In this document: positions 11,573 to 21,395 of the stretch, piece after piece
Layout: each line of letters begins with the position of its first letter
Position numbering within the stretch: position 1 is the stretch's first letter
DNA from: Apricaphanius iberus
Taxonomy: Eukaryota; Chordata; Actinopteri; Cyprinodontiformes; Aphaniidae
NCBI GenBank assembly: GCA_028564705.1
Contig: JAPXFQ010000899.1
Location: forward strand, 682,001 to 746,000
Reading direction: 5' to 3'
Length of the DNA: 64,000 nucleotides
Notes under the pieces: generated by a model
Seen by the model: the letters and a program-made list of their open reading frames with translations, nothing else
Database searches by the model: none
What the model was told of the DNA's origin: nothing
Position numbers and translations under genes: made by a program

Positions 11573-13157
11573 AAAAAATCACAAAGTACAATTACACAAA
11601 AAACGTACTGAATTACAGTAACGCATGTAAATAGAATTACTTTCCACCTTTGCTTCTTTTCCTCTTTATCACCCCTTTGCACTTCATCACTTTCTATTGC
11701 GCTTCTCTTTTTCCACCTCGTCTCCTCCTTCCATCTTATTCATCATGCTTCTCTCACCTTAGTCTTTGGTTAGAAAATAACTAGCGGTGCTACCTTTCCT
11801 CTTTATTTCTGTAGAATTCCAAGTAATTTTACAATGTTTTCTGGACAAACAACGATTTCAACTTCTCTGGCTTACTTTACATCGCAAATTAATGTTTTTC
11901 TATTTCTTAGTGTTTTACCACTTTCATGGCATACTGCTGCCTTCTGTACCGTCTGCTGCCCTCTCACTTGTGACTAACCATCTGGAGTTGGGTTACGCAA
12001 ATCCGCGTATCATTCGTCCTTTCTTTTTTTGATTGAAAAAACAAAAATCAAAAAAACAAAATGTGATTGTTTTTTTGTTGTTTTTTTTAAGTCGGAAACA
12101 AAAATCAAAAAATGTCTTGTTTTTCATGTTTTAAATTTTTGCCCATTTTCCTTCAAAGTTCTTCGCCGGCTGTAAACTCTTGACAAAGCACTTTCATTTT
12201 ATCTACCAGCCTGGGTCTCCTGTTTTGAAGTACCACATGTTTTTTCTGCGACTTGATTGGTTAGCTTGACAACAAGGCAGTGCTTTGACTGGAGCACATT
12301 TCGAAATCGCGATTAAGCTTTTTAATATCGCGATTTTGATTAGAATTCGATGAATTGCCCAGCCCTAGTGGCAAGGCTTTCTGTTAGCGTGGCAGCTGCC
12401 GCCCTATGCCGCCCTGGTAGATCCGCCTATGTCAGTCAGTAAATTGTCTATCCAATGAAAGCTCAACTGAATTCATCGAGTTAGTTTGTAGCTGAACTAA
12501 GCTTACTGTTCCCAAAAACTGTAGGGGCATTGAGCCAGGAGAACGACTACTCGATGAGAATGAGTACGCAAAGTTGAGGACACCAAAAGCCCTGTTGGTA
12601 GCTTTTAAAGAGACGCACAGCTAATACCACACTCATTGAACCAAGTTTACTTTATACAGGACAGGGAAACATTAAGTAGCAACAGTTCATGACAGAATGA
12701 ATAGATCTGACAAAGACAGAGAGTACATTTTGTTTTGGCCTATATACACATCCACCAATGACTTCCTCCAGAAAACGGCCAAATACAGAAACCCTGATTT
12801 ACTTTCTCCTAGGGGAAAAACTCAAAAACAAAAGCAAGATGAGTAAGCAAAGTTAATCGGCGCAATAATTGTAAATAATGGATAATTGGAAAGTACCTTT
12901 TTATTTTGATCTGATTGTAGCTCAGTAATTGACAATCGCTGTTTTAATTTCCTGTAAAAAACAAAAAAAATTAGTAAAGATTTTGTGTTGATAGTTAATA
13001 ATTTTTTTTTCTGCCTACATCAGATGCCTCAAAGATCCCAGTAGAGAGCGACACCGACGATGACGGAGCGCCGCGTATATCTCTGATGGAGATGCTGGAA
13101 GAGCTCAGCCTGACAGATGCCACAGGAGGAGATGGTGCTGACATGATGACAGACTAA
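498..13157 (+). CDS. nmd3: NMD3, 60S ribosomal export protein (C-terminal ~312 residues; 5' part lies outside the window)
   Basis: NMD3 is the adaptor that binds the 60S pre-subunit and recruits exportin CRM1/XPO1 to carry it out of the nucleus. Nine coding exons read through in frame with GT-AG borders: 498-576, 831-927, 2513-2630, 5301-5446, 6844-6956, 7220-7292, 7490-7596, 8070-8140 and 13024-13157 (TAA 13155-13157). They give about 312 residues of a family near 500, so the N-terminal zinc-binding part lies upstream of base 1. Recognisable NMD3 stretches are EGIDFYYGSKQHAQKMVDFL (first exon), LAQSLGNMGQICVCIRVTS (third) and QYQDFLEDLEEDEALRKNVN (eighth). A basic cluster RSRRAKRRNWK spans exons 7490-7596 and fits the known nuclear localisation signal. 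The last exon has an acidic run followed by LMEMLEELSL, matching the leucine-rich export signal. No frameshift or in-frame stop was seen. The final 4.9-kb intron is full of transposons. Identity is very secure; exon edges are read by eye. Confidence 0.96.
1659..1822 (-). pseudogene. RecQ-like helicase fragment, copy A (internal stop in Walker A)
   Basis: Read on the minus strand, about 1693-1780 gives DKQKTMVETFLCKKDGFTVL followed by PTG, a stop codon and GK. This is the start of a helicase motif I (Walker A) of the RecQ type, with the residue before GK replaced by a stop. It parallels copy B at 1901-2131 over about 110 bp. The copy is bracketed by a short inverted pair, CCAGACCCT at 1659-1667 and AGGGTCTGG at 1814-1822, which may be ends of a small DNA element. 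RecQ-like ORFs of this kind occur dispersed in fish genomes, possibly carried by DNA transposons. The helicase resemblance is motif-based recall; the stop and the repeat are directly visible. Confidence 0.5.
1901..2131 (-). pseudogene. RecQ-like helicase N-terminal fragment, copy B (frameshifted)
   Basis: A 76-codon minus-strand reading frame starts MATDEHKLFQTALAATMNEL and runs to ALESFLCEKDVFTVL, the usual lead-in to a RecQ-type Walker A. After that point the frame breaks. The glycine- and lysine-containing ATP-binding loop (GYGKS-like) continues in a different frame near 1960-1990, consistent with loss of a single base there. Only the first helicase motif is present, so the fragment cannot encode a working enzyme. 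It lies in an nmd3 intron, antisense to that gene. It is most likely a broken piece of a transposon-carried or retro-inserted helicase gene. Confidence 0.55.
2631..5300 (+). other. nmd3 intron, no gene seen
   Basis: This 2.7-kb AT-rich intron has simple T- and A-rich patches, for example a TTTTA-rich run near 3165-3200. Reading both strands I found only short chance frames, with no family motif and no repeat with recognisable ends. The stretch near 3030-3110 resembles the end of a dispersed repeat, but I could not define its borders. Confidence 0.6.
5880..6014. repeat. Short hairpin element with 37-bp inverted arms (MITE-like)
   Basis: Bases 5880-5916 and 5978-6014 are reverse complements over 37 positions with two mismatches, separated by a 61-bp spacer. 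It lies in an nmd3 intron and carries no coding frame. The arrangement fits a small non-autonomous inverted-repeat element, but I found no convincing target-site duplication. Confidence 0.65.
6291..6480. repeat. Degenerate T-rich tandem repeat
   Basis: A unit of roughly 25-35 bases built on TTTTTCAAATTTACAA recurs at least six times with many changes between 6291 and 6480. It is low-complexity intron sequence of nmd3 with no sign of function. Confidence 0.6.
8141..9601 (+). other. Start of the last nmd3 intron; repeat-like but unassigned
   Basis: There is no gene here. Around 8345-8440 the sequence has the ATATTGCGATATTTTA / GATATTGTATCGATATTCG pattern common in degraded fish DNA transposons. 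The stretch 8850-9060 is richer in G+C and CpG than its surroundings and is probably another insertion. I could not find matching ends for either. Confidence 0.45.
10950..11571 (+). mobile_element. 5'-truncated non-LTR retrotransposon (LINE) 3' end with (TATC)n tail
   Basis: Codons from about 10959 to 11237 read as the C-terminal tail of a fish LINE polyprotein (stretches like RLLSIIDSPHHPLHNAIS and KKSFLPHAMRLFNN, then a stop). About 280 bp of 3' UTR follows, ending in GATGAATAAAGTATC and then about 13 copies of TATC at 11520-11571. The tetranucleotide tail marks the 3' terminus made by target-primed reverse transcription. The reverse transcriptase core is absent. The family is uncertain (Rex1-like or a related clade). 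Confidence 0.65.
11520..11571. repeat. (TATC)n microsatellite
   Basis: Thirteen uninterrupted TATC units. They form the tail of the LINE fragment just upstream and are likely to vary in length between individuals. Confidence 0.95.
12035..12370. mobile_element. Decayed DNA-transposon end (GCCCAGCCCTA terminus)
   Basis: The stretch ends with GAATTGCCCAGCCCTAG near 12352-12369 after alternating CGCGATT / AATCGCGAT motifs (12306-12345). This pattern is typical of ends of fish hAT-type elements starting CTAGGGCTGGGC on the other strand. A matching left end was not located, so the borders are approximate. The first 80 bases are A/T-rich runs of AAAACAAAAATC. Confidence 0.4.
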
Positions 13158-13448
13158 CCAGCTTTTTCTTAATCCTGCGTGGCTTTAACAGCTCATGTGT
13201 CAGATTAATATTCTTGAACGTTCTGCATATTAAGGGAAGAGAATGCCTGATGAGGCAGTAAATACAGTTTTTGGGAGTGTGGTGAAATGACTTGTAACAT
13301 CATTGAGCCTCCATGGAGTGAACCTTAAATAGTCTTTCACTTCGAAAGTTTCCTTTCAGTCTCTCATTAATTGAATAATCTCTTCTCTGTACCTGTAATT
13401 ACACTTTAAGCAATTTCAGTAGTACTCCTCTTGCCATCTAAAAATACA

Positions 13449-13473
13449 AATAAATATACTTTATCAAAATAAA
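13449..13473 (+). terminator. nmd3 polyadenylation signals
   Basis: Two AATAAA hexamers, at 13449-13454 and 13468-13473, lie about 300 bases after the nmd3 stop codon. Either could direct cleavage a little downstream. Confidence 0.65.
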
Positions 13474-14000
13474 TGTGACCTTAAGTTTTTCTTCTTCTTT
13501 AATTATGAACCTAAATGGTTACCATTTAATTATCCACCAGATGGCGTTTTGTACAAAGGGAAAAAAATGAGGATGACTTATTCAAATTACTGCACTTGGT
13601 GCAAGGTGAACCAGTGAGTCAAATAATGGTTTCATTTGGCTACTGTGGGCAATATGAAAAAAAGCCATGTGTAATGCATGTTCAAGTAAAGAACGCTCTT
13701 TCCATGTAGTAAAATCTGAGGGTGTTGGAGATATTAATTTATCTTTTATGTATTTATTTATTTTTTATCCAGACAGAACAGATTAACAAGGATATTCTTA
13801 TTTACAACTGTGGCCTAGCAAAAGGCAAAACATTTTGAGAAATGAAAAGGAAGAAGAGTTACAGAAATAGAATCGAAACAATTAAGAAAATTCAACAGTA
13901 TAACGAAGTCTAAAATAATTTAACTGTACATTACATTTTTCTTTAAAATGATAATTCAGATAAGTTTTAAAAATAAGTGTCCAGCCTGAAAAAATTTTTT

Positions 14001-14265
14001 TAGGGCGACCGTGGCTCAGGAGTTAGGAGTTTGGCTTGTACTCGGAGGGTGGCTATTTTTAGCACCAGCTGGACGTTGTGCCCTTGGGCTTCACTCGGTG
14101 CCTACTGGTGGTGGACAGAGGGCCTCTGTCAGCAGCTGCTGCAATGCAGCTTGCCATCACCAGGTGTGAATGTGTGCGTGTGAAAGACTGAATGTAGTGA
14201 AAAGCGTTTTGGAGTCTGTAGGGACTGAATAAAGCGCTATACAAGCATAGACCATTTACCATTCA
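14001..14265 (+). mobile_element. tRNA-derived SINE, family 1 (copy 1)
   Basis: The head GGGCGACCGTGGCTCAGGAG resembles an RNA polymerase III A box, and the tail runs AAAGCGCTATACAAGCATAGACCATTTACCATT. The same tail closes the elements at 45737-45964 and 59447-59572, so the three are one family. The B box here is degraded, so this copy is probably not transcribed. Confidence 0.65.
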
Positions 14266-14564
14266 TTCCAGTCTCTGGCTGCAGTGAACTGAGAGGACAG
14301 AGAACAGAATGAGGACTTTGATTTAGGATTAGTTACGCAGAGCGGTTATTGTACCTGGTGAATGAAGTATGCAACACCTGAATCTGATAAGGAGGAGGCA
14401 TACTTATGAGTTTTATAAATGAGCAGTAACCAATGAGTTTTTTATTGAGTGAATAATGAAGACCAATTTAGAGAGGAGTAAAGGGTACATTTCTGAGTCT
14501 TGAAAGAAGCTGTGGTTATAAATAGGATTGCAGAGCTGTGGTCTGGCTTTTTCAACATATGTTC

Positions 14565-14990
14565 AATTCAATTCACTCTTATTTATATGGCGCCAGTTCA
14601 CAACAAATGTCATCTCAAGGCACTTCACAACAAATGTCATCTCAATACAATTATACAAACATTCCAATCAGTTAAGTTTTCTATGTAAGGAATCCCAGCA
14701 GATTGCGTTACTGAGCAAGCATGTAGCGACAGTAGAGAAGAAGAACTCCCCTGTAACAGGAAGAAACCTCTGGCAGAACCCTGGCTCAGTACAAGCGGTC
14801 ATCTGCCACGACCGTCTGGGGGTCTGAGATGACAGAGAAGAGACAGCATGGAGGACGCTCGGTCACCCGAGCATCATCTGGACCAACGCTCCCCATCCAG
14901 CAGGGGGCATTATAGCTGAGCAGGGTACCAGACTGGGCAGAGCTTCTATGGGGAGAAAAACACTGAGAGAAAACCGGGTTAACAATCGCA
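14565..14990. repeat. Interspersed repeat, copy 1
   Basis: The segment beginning near TTCAATTCACTCTTATTTATATGGCG and continuing through TCTATGTAAGGAATCCCAGCAGATTG is repeated at 58801-58965. Short open frames inside it are chance frames within repeat DNA. A duplicated 14-mer, CACAACAAATGTCA, occurs twice in the first 80 bases. I recognise it as a common fish repeat but cannot name the class. Confidence 0.6.
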
Positions 14991-15654
14991 TCAACTTCCG
15001 AAAAAATATATCTGGAGAGTAGTAGAAAAGAAAAGTAGAAGGTGTGTTAGGGTCAGTTGAGTCTGAAAAAGGATAATTTTTTTTTCCTAATTCTTAAGTC
15101 TATTCGTAATGTATGGTGTGAGGGAGATGGAGTTGAGGAGGGCCGCCGGACAGGTCTGCATCCTTAAACGCCTATACATGACACGACCGTATTCTAATAA
15201 GAAAAGGATGGTCATTTGGACCAGTGTTTGTCTTGCAGAATAAGTGAAAGTGGAGAGCATTCTATAAAGAGATCCTATATTTGATTTAAATATACTATTT
15301 TTGACCCTTCCACTCTTCCTGATTGTTGCTGTTTATTGGCGGGACGCATTCATCTAAGCAACATTTCCATTTCTCACCTGAAACCAAACTGTGTGCAAAG
15401 GAACTCGCGGAGGTGGCTGTCAGGCTTTTATAAAGTCATGCTGATTTATGAAAATCTTTTTTTAGAGAAAAGGCTTTAGGTCATGAGGAGCTGATGTTTG
15501 AGGTTATGGTAGTGTAGTGATTAAACAATTCAAATGTGTTAGTGGTGCGTGTCAGAGTGGAAAGACGGGGGGGAAAAATGAAAAGGAGGCCAAATTATTC
15601 TGGAACCTTTTTTAACATCTCTCAACCACAAACTTGCATGTATGTTATTTGTGT
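14991..15654. other. Intergenic, no gene seen
   Basis: No coding signal, RNA gene or clear repeat was found between the interspersed repeat and the next transposon fragment. A G-rich patch lies near 15565-15590. Confidence 0.5.
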
Positions 15655-15720
15655 TTTGTGTGATAGACCATCACAAATCAGTGCACAATTATGAAGTAGT
15701 AAAATGCTGACTTTTGCTAC
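15655..15720 (-). mobile_element. Tc1-like transposon terminal fragment
   Basis: TGTGTGATAGACCATCACAAATCAGTGCACAATTATGAAGTAG-type sequence matches the subterminal part of a widespread fish Tc1-like repeat, the same family as 29140-29880, in reverse orientation. Only about 65 bp is left. Confidence 0.45.
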
Positions 15721-15757
15721 ATATAAATTAAATAAAACTAGTGTGCATTTATGTACA

Positions 15758-17342
15758 GCCTCAGTTATTCCTGTATTCGTAAATAAAATCCAGTGAAATC
15801 AATTATTTTCTAAATTTACTTAATTAGGAATGGACACGAGGTCTGTAGGTTAAAGGTAAGGTACTGTTATTTTGCAACCCAGACCTTATTTTTAGCATGC
15901 ATTTCTTTAATTTACTCACACAGACAAATTTGGTGCCACTTGAAGTCCTTCGGGATAAGTTTAGATCCATTCTCGATCAGTTTATATCCATATAATGGGA
16001 GTTGTTGGGGAAAGCAAAGTGCAGTAGCTTTATGCCTTTTGTGTGATCTGAAACAAATCTTCATTTAACCAATGTTTTGGTATGAAGCACTATTTCCCTG
16101 TGGGTTCGTAGTATCTTGGTGCTGCTATTTGTTATCTATAGTGTTTCACAGTTTTTTTTAATGGTGTTTCAACCAGCTATTTCAATGACATTGCAGCTGT
16201 AGTCTGCTCCAGGTTCAGGAACGGAGCCTGTGGAAGCTGAACTTAGTCCACTTGGTCATTTTGTTTGTGCAATTTGGAAACACGCAAACATGAAACATGA
16301 AGGTGTTTGCAGTAGCAAGTTCTGTCTAACCGACCTCTGTGAAGCACAGAATGAAAGTCCTCCTCAGATAACAAATACGATCAGTATGTCAATAAAATTG
16401 CATGTTAGTGTAGGTAAATTCAAAGCCTGAAAAAACCCCGAAAGAGATCCAAAAAACACCTCTGATACGCTCCAAACTCATAAGAATAGCGCTAGTGATT
16501 AATTACAACACATTGGTGAAAGGAAGGAGCTTTGTAAAAGATAATGCCTTATTTAGAAGCGGCAGTTCGCTTTCCCCAACAACTCCCATTATATGGATAT
16601 TCGCTGATCACAAATGGATATAAACATCTTCCAAAGGACTTCAAGTGGCACCAAATTTCTTAGTAAAGGAACATAATCCATGCTGTAAATAAAGTCCAGG
16701 TTGAAAAAAAAAGGTATTTACCCTTTATAGTGACAGAGCAGTTATCCATCCAATAAAGGCCTGAGAGAAACACACCAGACACACAACACGGAGGAATTTG
16801 TTTTGTTGTTGATAGTTAAAGCAGGGGTATGTTAATGTCCCAGCCTTAAAAATCTCACAAAATACTAATCCATAATCCAAAAATACAGCGACAAATTTGC
16901 AAATGGTGAAGTAAACGAGGCATATTGGTGATACTCAGTTGGAAGAGTCTGTTCTGGTCAAATGGAAGCAAAACTGACCATTTTTGCCTCCCATGTTTGC
17001 CTAGTGCTAGCGACTCATACCAAAACATTGGTTAAATGAAGATTTGTTTCAGATCACACAAAAGGCATAAAGCTACTGCACTTTGCTTTCCCCAACAACT
17101 CCCATTATATGGATATACACTGATCGAGAATGGATCTAAACTTATCCCGAAGGACTTCAAGTGGCACCAAATTTGTCTGTGTGAGTAAATGAAAGTAATG
17201 CATGCTAAAAATAAGGTCCGGGTTGCAAAGAAACAGTACCTTACCTTTAACCTACAGACTTCGAGTACATTCCTAATTACGTAACTTTTGAAAGCAATTG
17301 ATTTCTCTGGATTTTATTTAAGAATACAGGAATAAAGGAGGC
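15758..17342. mobile_element. DNA element with 328-bp inverted arms (foldback/long-TIR type)
   Basis: Bases 15758-16085 and 17015-17342 are long inverted repeats of one another, about 328 bp each with few differences. Landmarks are GTTATTCCTGTATTC at the outer end and AACCAATGTTTTGGTATGA at the inner end. The roughly 930-bp centre has no transposase frame. It contains a third, degraded copy of part of the arm at about 16565-16720, in the same orientation as the right arm. Arms this long suggest a foldback-type or long-TIR DNA transposon. I found no clear flanking duplication and cannot assign a superfamily. Confidence 0.75.
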
Positions 17343-19600
17343 AAAGTGTTAGCAGTGCATACCACCCTTCATGCAACATGTCTACAATTACGCCTGCTGG
17401 GGACAGCAAGATGATTGGTGATTTAAATACAGGATAATATTAAAAGAAATCTGTCTGATTCTATAAGACGATTTTAGACTGGATCCTTGAGGCAGGATAA
17501 CAATCCAAAACTTACAGAGCATAGAAAATAACCTAAATCAAGTGATAAGATTGAAAAACTGATGATTACAGATGCTTATTCCACTTTGTAGAGAAGAATT
17601 TGCAAACATTTAGTTTTCTCCATGTACAAAGCTTGAGACATGGGTGCCCCAAAAGATCTGCAGTGTAGTTGCAGCACAAGGTGGTTCTACAAATTATAAA
17701 GTCAAGGAGGTGAGCAGAAATGCCCCCCATAGTTATTTTTTTTAGGTGAAGCTTTTGAAAGCCATGTAGGGATGCGTTCATATAAATATTAACTCTCAAT
17801 TTTGCTGTTATGGCCAAACACAATACACCCTTTCAACACCATGCAAAAAAAAAAAAAAAAAAACGATCATGCCACTGACACTGAAATGCTGCTGTGCATC
17901 ACCATCTCTGCCACGTGATAAGGGAAATATCACATGGCCAACCCTCTTGCCCGCTCCTCCCAAAACATGTCAAATATCAAACACAGCACAATTTAACCTA
18001 TGGGACTTGTACCGATATGTTAAACATTGGCTCCCAATGACCGATACAATGATAATACAGCTATATTGTCCCTGTAAAGACATATATCGCTTTCCTTCCA
18101 TAATTATGTTGGACTTTATGTAGATCGGTCAGAAAAAGAAAATCTCAAAAAAACCACACTGAAGATTGTGGTTATAACAGGTTAAAATGTAAAGAAGTTT
18201 TAGGGGAAATAATATTTTTGCACAGCACCACATGTAGCGTTGTTTTAGCAAGTGTAAGCACTTGAAGTTGACATTTTGAATTGAAATAGCTCACATGTGG
18301 CTTTTTTTGCATTTTAAATCAAAAGTCAAGATTAGTTTTCTTCCATGTAGTCGTTAAGCCGGTAAGGAATGATGTGGTTTAGAGGAACGTGTGTCTCAGT
18401 CTTTTTGTGACACCTCTCACATTTTCCCTTGAGGAGAGACTGTCTCATTTTTCACAAACCTGAGCTCGTTGTTCACGGTAATCAGATCCACTTGGGAAAG
18501 TGAATGAAGTGAATCCACAATATGTGTGTGTGCATTTCACCATCACTGTTTTTGCATTTTTTTTTTACGGAGTGGAAACTCATTCACTTATATTTGTTAC
18601 TTTTATTAATGAAAATGTTTCAAGATCGTTAGGAGACAAGCACGATGTAATTAATCTTTGCTTATTCCTTGTGTAAGTAATTTCCTTAACACTTCGTAAA
18701 AGCAGGTCAGAACTCAGACTGTTATTTTACTGCCAATCTTAAGCAGAGATCTGTGTTGGGACGGGTTAAACTTCCATTTATACCCTAGCCAAGCAAATAA
18801 AATAAAGTGTGTTCATGCATAGCTGGTGCTCCTTATCAGCATTGTCAGGTATTTACACAACAATAATGCAGCGTCGCAACACAGCTGCTCAGCAAACCTA
18901 CAGTTAAGATAAGATTTTTTACATCTATTTCTGCCCCCTGCCATAACGAACAAAAAACAGAGAGGTTTTCCTGCTTTACATAAATATCAAGTTTTTTCAG
19001 ATTTTCTAAACTAGTGTATTTTTTTTCATTGTTGCTCCTAAAGGCTCCAAGGTTTAGCTCCCCCTAGCTGCAGAGACTTCACGCTGGACGTCAAGCAACT
19101 ACAATGTCGTGCCCTTTTACTCTCCCTCTGGATGGATGAAAGGACCTTAATTTCCAAACGAGTTGCAAAAAATGTCCAGTCTTTTTCTCACCACTGAAGG
19201 AAAGTAACTGCTGGATTTGTTTCTGGTTACGGGGAGGCTTAACATAAAGAATGGGACAGTTGTAGCCCAAGTCCTTATACACATATGTTTGATAGCCGCC
19301 TATGTGTGATAGCTGCAGTCCACCTCTTGTGATCCCATAATAATTTACCACACTTTTTCCTTCCACTAAACCTTCCATTAATATACTTTGGTATGGCAAT
19401 CTGTGAACAGCCAGCATTTAATAACAATTTAACGAGTTATTATGCTCATGGAGGGCATCGCTATCTGCTTCCTGAACAGCTGCCAACAGGGTTTCTGATC
19501 GTGTTCTCCCGAGTTAAAAATTAAGATTTGATAAGCAATCAACGAAGCTTCATTGTTTGAAATTTTGGTTCTTGCATTAGGATCAAAATAGATAAAAACC
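17343..19600. other. Intergenic DNA upstream of sptssb, no gene seen
   Basis: AT-rich sequence with a poly-A run near 17847-17864 and T runs near 18550 and 19018. A 108-codon minus-strand frame at 19091-19417 has no recognisable motif and is treated as chance. Confidence 0.55.
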
Positions 19601-19639
19601 AGCCCGGTTGGTGTGTGTGTGTGATCCCAGCATGGTGCC

Positions 19640-20150
19640 TGTTTGTCTGTTCTTATGCGGCTGCTGTCCGTTGAGTCAAAAAGGTGGGACTGCGGCGCAG
19701 CTTCTGGCTGCGCGATGGCGGGACAGCAGCGCCAGGGTTGCGGCTCGGATCGGTGAAAGGTTTCAAGATGCGGCACTTCGGCGCACCATGCATGTCGCAA
19801 ATACAGCCGCACCCCGGATTACATCGGCTCTCTCTGCGCCTCAGATTCGGCAACAGCTTCCATTTGGTCGCCTAAATTAACGCATACCGGCCCTTGCGTC
19901 AACCCGGTCCTCCTCCTCCTCCACCTGCATTATCCGTAAGCCAGGTGAGGGGTTAGTGTAAACACGAGCTGTGGGTGTGGTTCCATTTCCAAAGCATGTA
20001 TTAGGGCTGCATATAAATATATAAGAGAGAGGGGAACTGGTGAGACGGCTTTTTTGGTTTGCAGAAAGCAGCGGAGCTGCAGGGGGGAACGCTGGCTGCT
20101 GCTTGTCCTGTTACGGTCGGAGACAACCGGGGGTCCCCATCAGCTGAAGT
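19640..20150 (+). promoter_or_regulatory. Probable sptssb promoter and non-coding first exon
   Basis: This is one of the few GC- and CpG-rich stretches near sptssb (about 19640-19960). It leads into a TATA-like ATATAAATATATAAG at 20011-20025. A transcription start would be expected near 20040, followed by a leader around 20040-20150. The sptssb coding exon begins at a splice acceptor (CAG 23263-23265), so an upstream non-coding exon is required and this is the best candidate. The exact donor is unclear: CCAG|GTGAG at about 19943 and a weaker site near 20150 are both possible. Confidence 0.5.
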
Positions 20151-20611
20151 TAGTAACAATATTTATATCTCCACCTAAAGCCTATTGTAATTTCTGACTT
20201 GTTTCAATTTAATCAAGCCCATGGTGGGCTATAGTATGTTTACTATTTTCTTGCCTATCATCTTTAATGTGTTAAAAGGTGTAAACAAGGCCAAACTATT
20301 TTGCATCTTACTTTAAATTATAAGCCCGTATTTGTACTGTCTTCCATAATTAATTTGGTCAAATCATCTTTTAAGTCCAAGTTTAAGCTGTTATTCAAAT
20401 TTTCTCTAAAAAACAAAAACAAAAACACAGGCAGGCACTTTTGGCTCCTCCCACTTCAACAGTGGCAGGAGCTTCTCACATCTGTAGCCGTCTTAATTCA
20501 AAAATAAACATAGTTTCCTTCAGTATTTGCAAAATTGAGCTTGATCTTAAGTCACAAAGTATTATTGATGATAACAATGCTTTAAAAACGATGTTCAGTT
20601 GTCTGATAGAG

Positions 20612-20965
20612 CAGGGGGGTCAAGCACGTTTTGATTGTGGGCCACATCAAAATCATGTATGTCCTCAAAGGGTCGGTTGTGGAAGAAAGTATCAAACTAT
20701 GTTTAAAGAAGTTTTAAAATATGAATAAATTTATGTCTACGCATTTGTCTTCTTAAAATAATCTTATACTGAGATATGTTTTCACAATGTTGGGATTTAG
20801 GAATATTCAAATAAACACTGATTTGATTTAACAGTTAAAATAGTTTTTACGTGCGCATAAATAGAACTTAAAGCTTCTTTTTATATGGTCCTCCAGAGTT
20901 TAGAGGGCCACATAAATGGCTATGGTGGACCAGATATGGGCCCCGGGCCCCGAGTTTGACACGTG
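20612..20965. mobile_element. Non-autonomous hAT-type element in sptssb intron
   Basis: The left end CAGGGGGGTCAAGCACGTTTTG and the right end GGGCCCCGAGTTTGACACGTG form imperfect inverted repeats of the kind found in common fish hAT elements (CAGGGGTGTCAAAC type). The flanks TGATAGAG and GGATAGCG are a plausible, diverged 8-bp duplication. There is no transposase frame. A related right end survives at 55840-55935. Confidence 0.6.
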
Positions 20966-21395
20966 GGATAGCGTAGTGTACTGGGAATTAGAGCGACTGC
21001 TTATTTCCCTTAATAAACCCTCCAGATTCTTTTTTTTATTGAAGAGTTTTAAATAATTTAAAAGGAGTCCCTCATAAACATATGAAGTAAACTCAAACAT
21101 AGGCTCATTTTTAAATGTAGCTCCAAATCTATCAATCTATCTGCATCAGAAGTCTGTTGCTCTGAGGGGATTGCTGTTGGCCTGGAGGCTATAAGCAGGA
21201 TTGTTTGTTTATGCCTTTTGTCAGCTTTGTGTTTGAGGAACCTTCCAGTTTTCTTATGCTTATTGATCATTAAAAACACCAAACAAACAAACAAAAAAAC
21301 TACAAGGACCTTTTTATGACTGACTGAAAATTATTTTGTCTCAAGAAAACTGGAACCGCTGATTGAAACACATTTTATTCCGCGTTTGGAGTAAG

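Larger units (their letters stand above)
9602..11652. mobile_element. hAT-like DNA transposon with 8-bp target duplication, interrupted by a LINE
   Basis: The left end reads CAGAGGTGGAAAGAGTA and the right end, on the opposite strand, CAAAGGTGGAAAGTA, so the termini are inverted repeats. The same 8 bases, CTTCTTTT, flank both sides (9594-9601 and 11653-11660). An 8-bp duplication is the hallmark of hAT-family insertion. No transposase frame is visible, so this is a non-autonomous or decayed copy. About 0.6 kb near its right end is a LINE 3' fragment ending in (TATC)n, so the LINE entered after the hAT. The whole sits in the last intron of nmd3. Confidence 0.75.

Noticed and set aside
14528..14827. 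99-codon open frame
   Set aside because: It lies in the interspersed repeat shared with 58801-58965, which is not coding in the second copy.
19091..19417. 108-codon minus-strand frame upstream of sptssb
   Set aside because: No recognisable motif, no splice context and biased low-information composition. It could be a transposon scrap, but nothing supports it.
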